Made by a program: the position numbers and the translations under genes. A stretch of DNA of 64,000 nucleotides, from the NCBI GenBank assembly GCA_910574745.1, contig CAJTCE010000003.1, positions 2,000 through 65,999 on the forward strand, written 5' to 3'. Position 1 is the first letter of the stretch, and each line of letters starts with the position of its first letter. Below the pieces are notes generated by a model. That model was not told the DNA's origin. It ran no database searches and saw only the letters and a list, made by a program, of their open reading frames with translations. Source of the stretch: Lachnospiraceae bacterium. Lineage in GTDB: Bacteria > Bacillota > Clostridia > Lachnospirales > Lachnospiraceae. Of this stretch, positions 51,815 through 61,284 are shown one piece after another.

Positions 51815-52969
51815 TTACATAGCGTCCCTGAGCCTGATTTGCCTGGAAACATTCAGCACCAGCCCTATTTCCGCCATCAAAAACATTTCCGATGTGCCTC
51901 CGTAGCTGATAAAAGGAAGGGAAATTCCGGTATTGGGCATAGTGTTGGTAACAACGGCGATATTTAAAATGACCTGAATGGCAAAATGGGCCATAACCCC
52001 CACCACCAGCATAGCGCCGAATAAATCCTTCGCGTTATTTGCAATGACCATACATCTCCAAATCAGAAGAACAAACAAAAGGATAACCGCCAAAGCGCCG
52101 AATAACCCCAGCTCCTCACAAATTATGGAGAAAATCATATCGTTCTGGGCCTCGGGAAGAAATCCCAGCTTCTGCATACTGGCCCCTAAGCCCTTTCCGA
52201 AAATCCCTCCGGAACCAATGGCATATAATGCCTGTAATGTTTGAAAGCCTTTATCCGACGGATCGGACTCCGGATCTAACCAGGTCTCAATTCTTTTTAG
52301 GCGAAAGCTGTCTCCCTCCCAATGAGTGGCTACATAAATAACAATTGCCGCCAGCGCAATTACCAAAAGGGCTGCGATAATATATTTGGAATAATCAGAA
52401 TCAGCAACAAAAAGCATAACAACGGCAATTCCAGCCACAATGATCGCCGAGCTTAAATTACTGGTAATCTTCCACAGCATCAGGGCAAAAATAACCGGAA
52501 CCAGCAATATGGCAGCCATTCCTTTAATAGTGGTTATGTATTTTTTATTTACCTTATTAATAAGCACAGCACAGAACAGAATGATCTCTATCTTCACAAC
52601 CTCTGCCGGCTGCAGGGACAAAGGACCGATTCCGATCCATCGTCTGGCTCCGTTGGCTTCAATACCTAAAGGCGTTAAAACCAGAATAACCAAAACAAAA
52701 GAAATTAAGAGTCCGGGAAATGCGAACCTTTCCCAGATATGGTAATCGATCAAAATAGTTGCCGCCATGACAAATACGCCTAAAACAGTGGCAAACAACT
52801 GTCTGCGCAGATAAAATGCGGAATCCCCGTTATGGTCGGATGCCGCATCATAGGTACTGGAGGAATACATCATAACCAGCCCGAAAATAATCAGGAATAT
52901 AACCACAAACAGCAAGGTATAATCAAAGAAATTCTGATTTTTAATTTTTTTCTTTTTTCCGGATGCCAT
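51815..52969 (-). CDS. ftsW: FtsW/RodA-family SEDS glycosyltransferase
   Basis: 384 residues from the ATG at 52969 (GGAGAGG upstream). About ten membrane segments with the SEDS blocks ANGARRWIGIGPLSLQPAEVVKI, EAQNDMIFSIICEELG and NTMPNTGISLPFISYGGTSE. Peptidoglycan polymerase working with the class B PBPs encoded upstream; in this location it is most likely FtsW. Basic KKKKIKNQNFF start. Confidence 0.92.
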   Translation of the reverse strand: MASGKKKKIKNQNFFDYTLLFVVIFLIIFGLVMMYSSSTYDAASDHNGDSAFYLRRQLFATVLGVFVMAATILIDYHIWERFAFPGLLISFVLVILVLTPLGIEANGARRWIGIGPLSLQPAEVVKIEIILFCAVLINKVNKKYITTIKGMAAILLVPVIFALMLWKITSNLSSAIIVAGIAVVMLFVADSDYSKYIIAALLVIALAAIVIYVATHWEGDSFRLKRIETWLDPESDPSDKGFQTLQALYAIGSGGIFGKGLGASMQKLGFLPEAQNDMIFSIICEELGLFGALAVILLFVLLIWRCMVIANNAKDLFGAMLVVGVMAHFAIQVILNIAVVTNTMPNTGISLPFISYGGTSEMFLMAEIGLVLNVSRQIRLRDAM

Positions 52970-52999
52970 GAACCTCTCCTTCTCATCCATATTTAGACG

Positions 53000-53965
53000 T
53001 CAAAGCGCCAGAAAGCCGATCAGGCATAAAATAGCGGTCACAACGGAAAATATGTTTACAACCTTTGTTTCCTTCCAGCCGCACAATTCAAAATGATGAT
53101 GTATCGGCGCCATCTTAAAAATTCTCTTTCCGCCTGTCAGCTTAAAGTAGGATACCTGAAGCATAACGCTTGCCACTTCCGCCACATAGATAAAGCCTAC
53201 GATTACGAGAAACAGCTGAAGCTGCATCATGTATGCACATGCCGCCACAAAGCCCCCTAATGCCAGAGAGCCGGTATCTCCCATAAAAACGCTGGCGGGA
53301 TAGCCGTTAAAAAGCAGAAATCCCATTAGGGCTCCTACTGCCGCACAGGTAATCGGAGTAATAGGCGCATTTAAGCCGATGGCGCATACCGTAAAAAACG
53401 TGGCTACCAGTATGGTTACGCTAGTGGCAAGCCCATCCAGGCCGTCCGTAAAATTGGTCCCGTTAACCGTTCCCAGCACTACAATAAAAATTAAAGGAAT
53501 ATTAAAGATTCCAAAATCCACATACTGTCCCGACATAAAGGGAATCCTCCATGCCATACCCACATTGGTATATTGATGAAGGTAAAAAGCAAAGACCGCA
53601 GTAACAATAATCTGCAGACCGAATTTCTGCCACGCCCGAAGTCCCATGGAACGTTTCAGCACTACCTTGATATAATCATCCAGAAAACCGATCAGCCCGA
53701 ACCCCAGAGTTAAAAATAAAATAGGCAGAATGTCCGGATATTTTCTCATATAAACCAGGGATGTAACCGTCATTGCCGTCAGGATCAAGAGCCCTCCCAT
53801 AGTAGGGGTTCCACTCTTTTTCAGATGGCTCTGGGGTCCTTCGTCCCTGACAGTCTGCCCTACCTTTAATCGGCGTAAAAAGGGGATCAATACAGGTCCC
53901 AGTATAACGCTTATGGCAAACGATATTAATGTTGGTAAAACAATCTCCTGATACATTTTTCTCAT
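53000..53965 (-). CDS. mraY: Phospho-MurNAc-pentapeptide transferase MraY
   Basis: 321 residues, about ten membrane segments. Conserved loops: GTPTMGGLLI, FGLIGFLDDYIKV (Asp pair), NGTNFTDGLDGLA, FMGDTGSLALGG and PIHHHFELCGWKE. Makes lipid I from UDP-MurNAc-pentapeptide and undecaprenyl phosphate. 21 bases after the PBP gene. Confidence 0.96.
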   Translation of the reverse strand: MRKMYQEIVLPTLISFAISVILGPVLIPFLRRLKVGQTVRDEGPQSHLKKSGTPTMGGLLILTAMTVTSLVYMRKYPDILPILFLTLGFGLIGFLDDYIKVVLKRSMGLRAWQKFGLQIIVTAVFAFYLHQYTNVGMAWRIPFMSGQYVDFGIFNIPLIFIVVLGTVNGTNFTDGLDGLATSVTILVATFFTVCAIGLNAPITPITCAAVGALMGFLLFNGYPASVFMGDTGSLALGGFVAACAYMMQLQLFLVIVGFIYVAEVASVMLQVSYFKLTGGKRIFKMAPIHHHFELCGWKETKVVNIFSVVTAILCLIGFLAL

Positions 53966-53986
53966 TTCCTTTCCGTTTATCCACTG

Positions 53987-55732
53987 TTAATTATACTGGA
54001 TTCCCTCCAAATAGGGAAGAATATTTTCATACAGTTTTTTTACAACAGGCGCCGCAATCTGACCCCCATAATAAACGCCCTTGGGATTATTAATGATTGC
54101 AACGGCGATAACCTGTGGATTATCCGCCGGCTCAAAGCCGATAAAGGATGCAATATACTTTCCGCTGCCCCTTGGAAGGGTCTGGCTGGTAGCGGTTTTC
54201 CCTCCAATGGAATAGCCTTCGATATAGGCCTTCTGCCCTCCGCCCTCGGAAACAACCTTTTCCAGCATAAACCGAAGAAGCTCTGATGTTTCCTCCGACA
54301 CGATCCCTTCCTTTACCTCATAGTTAAACTTTCTGATATTGCCCGTGGAAGGGTCTTCCAGGGAAAGAGCGAAATGAGGCGTTACCCTTTTCCCACCGTT
54401 TACCAAAGAACTTATGGTGGTTACAAGCTGAATGGGCGTGATCTGGAAGGACTGCCCAAAGGAAACCGTGGCTAACTCTACCAGTCCCATATTTTCCTTT
54501 TTGTGCATGATGGTTGCCGCTTCTCCCGGCAAATCGATTCCTGTTTTATTTAGTAACCCAAACTGCTTAAAATATTCATAGTATCTGTCAATTCCCACCC
54601 TAAGTCCCACATTGACAAAAACCGGGTTACAGGAATTCATGGTTGCGGTCAAAAAGGTTTCCGATCCGTGTCCCTGGGTTTTGTGGCAGCGGATTTTCCT
54701 GTCCTCCACGATACAGTAGCCCGGGCAGGAAAACTGATCCTCTATGGTTACCGCCTTTGACTCCAGCCCTGCCGCCGCAGTTATGACCTTAAAAGTGGAG
54801 CCCGGTTCGTAGGTATCGTTAATGCAGCCGTTGCGCCACATTCCGTTTGCCGCTTCCGTAGTGTTGCCCGATACCTGGGCAAGCACCTCCGGCGTTTTTT
54901 CCCCGTAAACGCTTTGCAGGTCAAAGGGATTGTTCAAATCATATTCCGGCACGTTAACCATGGCAAGAATCTCGCCGTTTTGAGGATTCATGACAATAAT
55001 GGAAACGCTGTCCGCCTCCTTGGCTTCCATGGCCTGAAGGGCAAGCTGGGTGGCATAGCTTTGGATATTCATATCCAGACTTATGGTCAGGTCATTTCCC
55101 GCTATGGGCTCTATTCTGCCTTCTCCCGCCGTATCTATCTCAACGCCCTTGGCATCGGTCACTGTAAGAATCATACCGTCGATTCCCTTCAGATAGTCCT
55201 CATATCTTACTTCCAGACCTACAATGCCCTGATTATCCCCTCCGGTAAACCCCAAGACCTTGCTTGCCAGAGTCGAATAGGGGTAAAAACGCTTATAATC
55301 CTCATCTACCTTTACTCCCGCCAGATTACATTCTCTGATCTCATCTCCGATGGATTTGTCCACATTACTCTTAATTCGTTCAATGGACGAGACCTTTTCC
55401 ACCCTTTTCCGGACGCTCTCCTCATCCATTTTCAGCTTTTCGCTTAATAGACTGATAACCGTCTCCGGATCCTCAATCTGGGAATGAATGACTGAAATGG
55501 TACAGACCGTCCGGTTGTCCGCCAGAACCACTCCGTTCCTGTCTAAAATCCTGCCTCTTGCGGCCTTGATGCTCCGTTCCCTTTCGTGAAGCTCCAAAGC
55601 CTTCTGGGTATAATATTCGGAACAGGGAACCATCAGATAAAAAATTCTCCCGCACAGCCCCAGCATAACAAGCACTACTACAAAAAATACAAATACGATT
55701 TTTCTTTTATGATAGATCTGATACCCTTTCAA
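53987..55732 (-). CDS. Class B penicillin-binding protein (FtsI/SpoVD family)
   Basis: 581 residues: one N-terminal membrane segment, PBP dimer domain (KAARGRILDRNGVVLA onward), transpeptidase domain with SxxK Ser312-Lys315 (EPGSTFK), SCN (367-369) and the third motif GGKTATSQT (512-514) where KTA stands for the usual KTG. Cross-links septal or spore peptidoglycan. It is the second of two tandem class B PBPs. No C-terminal PASTA domain. Confidence 0.92.
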   Translation of the reverse strand: MKGYQIYHKRKIVFVFFVVVLVMLGLCGRIFYLMVPCSEYYTQKALELHERERSIKAARGRILDRNGVVLADNRTVCTISVIHSQIEDPETVISLLSEKLKMDEESVRKRVEKVSSIERIKSNVDKSIGDEIRECNLAGVKVDEDYKRFYPYSTLASKVLGFTGGDNQGIVGLEVRYEDYLKGIDGMILTVTDAKGVEIDTAGEGRIEPIAGNDLTISLDMNIQSYATQLALQAMEAKEADSVSIIVMNPQNGEILAMVNVPEYDLNNPFDLQSVYGEKTPEVLAQVSGNTTEAANGMWRNGCINDTYEPGSTFKVITAAAGLESKAVTIEDQFSCPGYCIVEDRKIRCHKTQGHGSETFLTATMNSCNPVFVNVGLRVGIDRYYEYFKQFGLLNKTGIDLPGEAATIMHKKENMGLVELATVSFGQSFQITPIQLVTTISSLVNGGKRVTPHFALSLEDPSTGNIRKFNYEVKEGIVSEETSELLRFMLEKVVSEGGGQKAYIEGYSIGGKTATSQTLPRGSGKYIASFIGFEPADNPQVIAVAIINNPKGVYYGGQIAAPVVKKLYENILPYLEGIQYN

Positions 55733-55889
55733 AGACTTCCTCTAAGCTTTTCTTTTAATACTAATTTATTAAGCTTTTACAGAGGTTATTCCTATACAAT
55801 TTTCCTGTTGGCTTCATAGACTGCCTACCATACTTTTTTCTTATGCTGTTTTACCTTTTTCCGTTCCCATACCCAATACGTTTGGCAAT

Positions 55890-58082
55890 TTACTGCCTCA
55901 AAGAGCCCTCTCCCATAACAGGATTCGCATTTTCATCCACCATAGCGCCAATGCCGTCCAGACAGGAAGCTGTAGGATCCACAGGCTCATAGGTATCGGG
56001 ATATAACCATTGCCCTGTATTGGGGTCCTTTACATATCCCGTCTCCGGGTCCGTCTCCAAAGGAGGCGCTTCGTTTTCGCCGCCCTCCTCAGGCTCCTCT
56101 CCTTCGCCGCCTTCTCCTTCCTCATCCTCCGGCGTCTCCCCTACTTTTCCGGGAATGATTCCTAAATCTATCAAATGCTGTTCATCCTCCTCGGAAATTT
56201 CCTCCGTGCGGAAAATCTGAAGATAAGGAAGTATTTCCGTAAAAATGTTTTTTGCGATTTCCTGGGCAAAGCTAGAATACGGCTGCTCCTGCACATTGGG
56301 CCTGTCGATAACCACATAAACCACTACCTGGGGATCGTCTATGGGAGCAAAGCCGATAAAAGAAACCACATAATTACCGGTTTTACGGGGATACATCTCC
56401 GCCGTGCCGGTTTTTCCGCCAATGAGATATCCCGCCGGAACCGCATGATTTCCCGTACCTATGGAACATACGTTGGCAAGATAGCCTCTCATGGTTTGTG
56501 ATGTACTTTCGGAAATGGTCTGTTTCAAAACGCGCCCGTCAATTTTTTCGACGGTACTCCCGTCCGGATTTCGGATTTCCTTTACCATATGAGGCTGATA
56601 ATAATATCCTCCGTTTATAACCGAACAAAAGGCTGCCGCCATCTGAATCATGGTTGCATTATACCCCTGTCCGAAGGTAGAAATGGCAAGGTCAGACGCC
56701 ACCATGTTTGCCGGATCGTAAACCAGGGTATCTGTTCTGGCTTCGCCCGCCAGATCAATATTCGTTTTTAATCCCATATTAAAATTGGAAATATACTCCA
56801 TGAAAAGATCGGCTCCCATTGACTGCCCGATCTGCATCAGGGCAACATTACAGGACTGCTCCAAAGCGCCGGAAACAGAAAGCATATCATGTCCGATCCT
56901 CCTGTTACATTTAATCTTATGACCGCTTACCTCATAAACACCGCTGCAATAATATTGCTCCGTACCGTTTATACACCCGCTGTCAAGAGCCGCTGCAATC
57001 GTTAATGACTTTGCCGTAGAGCCCAGCTCAAAGGTATCGGAAATACAAAAATTTCTCCACAACTCGTTCAAGGCTTCATAATAGGCATCATTATCCATTG
57101 CCCCGATTTCTTCGCTGGTATACAGTCCGTTCCCGCTTAAAGAACGGGGGTTGTTTAAATCAAACGCCGGATAGCCTGCCATTGCCAGTATTTCGCCGTT
57201 TCTGGGATCCATAACAATAACTCCCGTATTGTAGCTTCCCAGCTCTCCCGCCCGGTAGGCATTTTCTCCTTCGTGCTCATGATTCCACTGGGCTATATAT
57301 TTTTCCACAATCCCCTGAATATTGGCGTCAATCGTAGAAACAATGATTTTACCGTCCTTTGCGGCTTTCGTGGTTCTTTCCAGATTAGAGCCCTCTGCCA
57401 GATAACCGTATTCCCTTCCGTTTGTTCCGTTTAAAACATCGTTGTAATACTCTTCCAGTCCGAAAGCTCCCACATTATCCGCCGTGGTAAAGCCGATTGC
57501 ATCACAGGCAAGGCTTCCATAAGGATATACCCTTCTATACTCCTCTTCAAACCATACGCCCTTGATATTGGGATATTCCTTTTTGTTATTCTGCATTTCC
57601 TGGAAAGGTGCGATTTCTTCATAGGACAACTGCTTTAAGACCACATAATACTGACTGGAGGGATGGTCCACAATATATTTGCGCATTTCTTCAATATCCA
57701 CATGGAAACATGCGTCTAATGCCGCCAGCGTAGGTTCTAAGGCATCCTTTGACTGTAAAATCATTTTGGAATCCACAACCAGATTATATACCTTTTCGCT
57801 GTATGCCAGCTTACTGCCCTGGGCGTCCAGAATATCTCCTCTCTTATAAGGAAGCGTCTTGCTGTCATAGGTCTGCTGGGACAAAATCTGCTTCTTGTAA
57901 TTCTCCCCGTTTTCTTTATTGATCATAATAAGCCGGACACTTAATGTCACAAAAGCCAGCAGTACTGCCATAAACAATACTACCAGCTTTTTCTGCATTT
58001 TTAAGGAAAACCTCTTTCCCTTTTTTTCATTTTCCGTATCTATTTTCCGGGAATGTACCGGACGTACTTTACTGCTTCTCAC
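55890..58082 (-). CDS. Class B penicillin-binding protein with acidic C-terminal tail
   Basis: About 730 residues from the GTG at 58082 (AGGAG eight bases upstream). One membrane segment, dimer domain (LPYKRGDILDAQGSKLA), transpeptidase with SxxK near 355 (ELGSTAKS), SCN and the canonical GGKTGTAEM. After the catalytic domain comes a Glu/Gly-rich linker (about 645-680) and a short NTGQWLYPDTYEPVDP segment found in other secreted clostridial proteins. Likely FtsI-type division transpeptidase. The tail is unusual for a class B PBP. Confidence 0.9.
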   Translation of the reverse strand: MRSSKVRPVHSRKIDTENEKKGKRFSLKMQKKLVVLFMAVLLAFVTLSVRLIMINKENGENYKKQILSQQTYDSKTLPYKRGDILDAQGSKLAYSEKVYNLVVDSKMILQSKDALEPTLAALDACFHVDIEEMRKYIVDHPSSQYYVVLKQLSYEEIAPFQEMQNNKKEYPNIKGVWFEEEYRRVYPYGSLACDAIGFTTADNVGAFGLEEYYNDVLNGTNGREYGYLAEGSNLERTTKAAKDGKIIVSTIDANIQGIVEKYIAQWNHEHEGENAYRAGELGSYNTGVIVMDPRNGEILAMAGYPAFDLNNPRSLSGNGLYTSEEIGAMDNDAYYEALNELWRNFCISDTFELGSTAKSLTIAAALDSGCINGTEQYYCSGVYEVSGHKIKCNRRIGHDMLSVSGALEQSCNVALMQIGQSMGADLFMEYISNFNMGLKTNIDLAGEARTDTLVYDPANMVASDLAISTFGQGYNATMIQMAAAFCSVINGGYYYQPHMVKEIRNPDGSTVEKIDGRVLKQTISESTSQTMRGYLANVCSIGTGNHAVPAGYLIGGKTGTAEMYPRKTGNYVVSFIGFAPIDDPQVVVYVVIDRPNVQEQPYSSFAQEIAKNIFTEILPYLQIFRTEEISEEDEQHLIDLGIIPGKVGETPEDEEGEGGEGEEPEEGGENEAPPLETDPETGYVKDPNTGQWLYPDTYEPVDPTASCLDGIGAMVDENANPVMGEGSLRQ

Positions 58083-58097
58083 TTCAACCACTCCTGC

Positions 58098-58613
58098 TTA
58101 TGGCATTTCCTGATGCTGCCTTACGTAATCATCGCCTTGGGTCTCTACTTCTACAATCTGACCTTCCTCAGCATATCTCATACCAAGTTGGTTGATTGCC
58201 ACATCCTTTATGTATTCCAAATCAACAGAAGAAATAATTCTGCTGTATTCTTCGTCATTTTCCATTCTCATGGAATTCAAAGTACTTTCCTTTTTTGCGA
58301 TTGCTTCCAGCATTGCGGTATTTTCTGCCTGGAGTCTGATATAACCGATTAAGATTACCGATGCTGCGCATAATCCCGCTGCCAGGAAAAGCACATAGCC
58401 GATATTCATATGTACGGCTTTTTCCCTGTTTCTACGAACCGCAGCACTGGTTCTTTTAAGAGGAGCTTCTTTAATCTCCCTTCTTACGTCTATTTTTCTG
58501 ACAGTGGAACCGTCAATATAATATTCCCCGTATCCGCCGCTTCTGCCATAGCTTTTGCGCATATTTCCGCCTTTGTTCTGCGTGCGGCCTGCTTTTTCAT
58601 AATATTTTCCCAT
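58098..58613 (-). CDS. ftsL: FtsL-like cell division protein
   Basis: 171 residues: a long basic cytoplasmic region (1-68, with repeated Gly/Tyr/Arg), one membrane segment (about 70-90), then a coiled coil (ENTAMLEAIAKKESTLNSMRMENDEEYSRI) and a short tail. The position between rsmH and the PBPs, plus this topology, identifies FtsL; direct similarity in the family is low. Confidence 0.8.
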   Translation of the reverse strand: MGKYYEKAGRTQNKGGNMRKSYGRSGGYGEYYIDGSTVRKIDVRREIKEAPLKRTSAAVRRNREKAVHMNIGYVLFLAAGLCAASVILIGYIRLQAENTAMLEAIAKKESTLNSMRMENDEEYSRIISSVDLEYIKDVAINQLGMRYAEEGQIVEVETQGDDYVRQHQEMP

Positions 58614-58646
58614 ACTTTATTCCCCATATACTTTCTGAAAACTCAC

Positions 58647-59582
58647 TTATACCCTCTCAAATATTCTCAGCTTTGCACTTTTGGAACGGCTGTTTTCCTC
58701 CCGCTCTTCATCCGTCGGCGTTACCGGTTTTCTGGTAATAACCTTCCCCAGAGACTGCTTACCACACATACACACGGGAAACTCCGGCGGGCAGGTGCAT
58801 GGATTCTCCTGCCTTTTAAATGCAGATTTTACAATGCGGTCTTCCAAAGAGTGAAAAGTAATGATGCATATTCTTCCTCCCGAATTTAAAAACGCAATCA
58901 TCTCCTCTAAAGAATTTTTCAATACTTCCAATTCTCTGTTACATTCAATTCTTATGGCCTGAAAGGCCCGTTTGGAAGGATGTCCTCCCTTTTCCCGCAT
59001 TCTAGCGGGTATTGCTCCTTTGATAATTTCATTCAGCTGAAAAGTGCTTTCAATTTCTTCCTTTTCCCTTGCAGCCACAATATGCTTAGCTATATTGTTG
59101 GCAAACTTGTCTTCTCCGTAATCCCTGATAATCCTTGCAAGATCCTTCTGGGAATAACCGTTTACGATTTCCTTTGCGCTTAAGGCCTGTCTTGTATCCA
59201 TCCTCATATCCAGAGCGGTATCGTACTTGTAGGAAAATCCCCGCTCCACCGTATCCAGCTGGTAGGAGGATACTCCCAAATCCAGAACAATCCCGTCTAC
59301 GCCACAAATCCCTTGTTCCTTCAATCGGGAAACCGCATTCTCGTAATTGTCGCGGATCAGGGTAATTTTCCCCATATGATCGCCAAGCCTCTCTGTGGCC
59401 GCTTCTATAGCAGCCTCGTCCTGGTCGATGCCAAAAAACCGTCCTTTTCCCTCAAGCCTTTTTACGACCTCCAATGCATGTCCGCCGCCGCCTAAGGTTC
59501 CATCCACATAAATGCCTTCCGGTTTTATACGCAGTCCTTCAATTGTTTCATTCAATAAAACCGATTTATGTGAAAACTTCAT
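58647..59582 (-). CDS. rsmH: 16S rRNA (cytosine-1402-N4) methyltransferase RsmH
   Basis: 311 residues. [15 protein letters not shown] start, SAM-binding [63 protein letters not shown] and [15 protein letters not shown] blocks are all present. Second gene of the dcw cluster, 15 bases after mraZ. Confidence 0.96.
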   Translation of the reverse strand: MKFSHKSVLLNETIEGLRIKPEGIYVDGTLGGGGHALEVVKRLEGKGRFFGIDQDEAAIEAATERLGDHMGKITLIRDNYENAVSRLKEQGICGVDGIVLDLGVSSYQLDTVERGFSYKYDTALDMRMDTRQALSAKEIVNGYSQKDLARIIRDYGEDKFANNIAKHIVAAREKEEIESTFQLNEIIKGAIPARMREKGGHPSKRAFQAIRIECNRELEVLKNSLEEMIAFLNSGGRICIITFHSLEDRIVKSAFKRQENPCTCPPEFPVCMCGKQSLGKVITRKPVTPTDEEREENSRSKSAKLRIFERV

Positions 59583-59597
59583 GAACGCTCCGTTCTT

Positions 59598-60029
59598 TTA
59601 AAAGGATATTCCAAAGGCCGCCAATTCCTCAGCAATATCATTAATATCGTCATAAGCGGAAATTTCATCCCATCTGCTCTTGTCCCAGATTTCAACATGA
59701 CCTCCAACGCCTGCAAACACCACATCCTTTTCCAAAGAAGCATGCTCCCTTAAAACGGCGGGCAGAAGAATTCTCCCCTGCTTGTCCACATCCACCTCCT
59801 GGGCGCCGGAAATGAAAAAACGCTTAATCTTACGGACATTGGCTTCCAGATCGGATTTTTCATTCAGCTTGTCTATAAAAGAGTCGAATTCATATCTTTC
59901 AAATACAAATAGACATCCTTCCAGCCCTTTTGTTACAACAAACTCATTACCCAGCGTATCGCGAAACTTGGAAGGAATAATCAGTCTGCCCTTGGCATCA
60001 ATTGTATGGTTATACTCGCCCATGAACAT
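59598..60029 (-). CDS. mraZ: Transcriptional regulator MraZ
   Basis: 143 residues from the ATG at 60029, the family start (MGEYNHTIDAKGRLIIPSKFR); the longer frame is rejected. Two AbrB-like swapped-hairpin repeats: the first at residues 5-20, the second EVDVDKQGRILLPAVLREHA (near 85-104). Represses its own dcw operon by binding tandem repeats, present upstream at 60097-60123. Confidence 0.95.
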   Translation of the reverse strand: MFMGEYNHTIDAKGRLIIPSKFRDTLGNEFVVTKGLEGCLFVFERYEFDSFIDKLNEKSDLEANVRKIKRFFISGAQEVDVDKQGRILLPAVLREHASLEKDVVFAGVGGHVEIWDKSRWDEISAYDDINDIAEELAAFGISF

Positions 60030-60096
60030 ACTTTCATCACCTGCCCAACCACCCGGATACACTGCCGGAACCAAACTTCCACTTTTTAGGGATTGC

Positions 60097-60161
60097 GTGG
60101 CACTTTCTACCACTTTCCACCACTTACGTTCTATAATAGCTTAGAATTTTGGTTTTGACAA
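60097..60161 (-). promoter_or_regulatory. mraZ/dcw promoter with MraZ-box tandem repeats
   Basis: Minus strand: TTGTCA (60156-60161) -N17- TATTAT (60133-60138), then three 10-base units GTGGTGGAAA, GTGGTAGAAA and GTGCCAC starting at 60123, 60113 and 60103. Spacing of one helical turn is the MraZ-operator pattern, and the repeats sit about at the transcription start, so MraZ binding would block the operon. Confidence 0.8.
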
Positions 60162-60189
60162 GGAATATTTTTTGCGAAAAAAGCGCGAA

Positions 60190-60224
60190 AAAAAGACTTT
60201 GCAAGACGTTTGCAAAGCCATTTT
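60190..60224 (-). terminator. Terminator between lgt and mraZ
   Basis: CTTTGCAA (60197-60204) and TTGCAAAG (60210-60217) form a stem with a 5-base loop; on the minus strand it is followed by TCTTTTTTTCGCGC, and T-rich sequence also follows on the plus side. Confidence 0.75.
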
Positions 60225-60315
60225 TTATATTTCTTACCATATATGGTATTTTTGTATTTATTTCAGAACAATATGTGGGAAAGTCCTCAGAACATATTTT
60301 TTAAAATTTTTTTCA

Positions 60316-61260
60316 TTACTTTTCTGTCATTGAAGCTTCTTTTGATTCTTCCTCCACTTTCCTCCCCACAGACTCCAAAAACGAGGGAAGCTTGATTCTT
60401 CCCCGTAAGCCTAAATGTATCACAACCGCAAAGCTTACCGACAGGACAAAAAGAACGCCTCCTAAAAGCTGGGATACGGCAATGTTCGTATGTCCGATTT
60501 TCAGCCGGTCCGTACGGATTCCCTCCACAAAAAAGCGGATAATGCCATATCCTCCCAAATACCAGAGAATCATTTCCCCGTCGAATTTCTTATGCTTTCT
60601 GTATGCCCACATAATAAGCAGCAAGCCCAGATTGAGCGCCCCTTCATAGAGAAAGGTGGGATGAACCTGAATATAGTTGGTCCCCTGAACAATGTTGGAA
60701 GCAATTTGAGGCGAAATATCCGCCGCCCTTACCGCTTCAATAGGAAGCCGCATAGCAAAGAGTCCATCGGAATAGCCGCCGAAAACCTCTCTGTTCATGA
60801 AGTTTCCCCAACGTCCGATAATCTGTCCCACCAAAAGTCCGAACACGCCTGCATCAGCCATTTGAAAAAACGACTGTTTTTTCATTCGGGAAAATACATA
60901 CAATGTGAGAAAACCTCCAATAACCGCACCGTAAATGGCCAGACCGCCATTTCTTAAATGAAAAATCTCCAGCAGGTTGTTCTTGTATACATCCCAGGAA
61001 AAAATCACATAATAAATTCTGGCGCCCAAAACCGAAAATATAATCGCCCAAATGCTGAAATCCCACCACAGATCATCAGGCTGTCCCATCCTTTTTCCTT
61101 CCTTAGACGCCAGCAAAAAGCCTAAAAACACGCCTATAGCAATGATAATCCCGTAAAATGCGATTTCGAAGCCGAAAATCGAAATGCTTTTAGGCACGTT
61201 GGATAAATAAATATGAAGGTTTGGAAAGGCAATATCCATATTACCCATAACATCTGTCAT
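60316..61260 (-). CDS. lgt: Prolipoprotein diacylglyceryl transferase
   Basis: 314 residues, about seven membrane segments. Diagnostic blocks: LRNGGLAIYGAVIGG, GQIIGRWGNFMNREVFGG, HPTFLYEGALN and FFVEGIRTDRL. Transfers diacylglyceryl from phosphatidylglycerol to lipobox cysteines. Follows ychF by 24 bases and ends before a terminator. AGGAG about 11 bases before the ATG at 61260. Confidence 0.95.
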   Translation of the reverse strand: MTDVMGNMDIAFPNLHIYLSNVPKSISIFGFEIAFYGIIIAIGVFLGFLLASKEGKRMGQPDDLWWDFSIWAIIFSVLGARIYYVIFSWDVYKNNLLEIFHLRNGGLAIYGAVIGGFLTLYVFSRMKKQSFFQMADAGVFGLLVGQIIGRWGNFMNREVFGGYSDGLFAMRLPIEAVRAADISPQIASNIVQGTNYIQVHPTFLYEGALNLGLLLIMWAYRKHKKFDGEMILWYLGGYGIIRFFVEGIRTDRLKIGHTNIAVSQLLGGVLFVLSVSFAVVIHLGLRGRIKLPSFLESVGRKVEEESKEASMTEK

Positions 61261-61284
61261 TTATTTTTTGCTCCTTTTAAAAAA

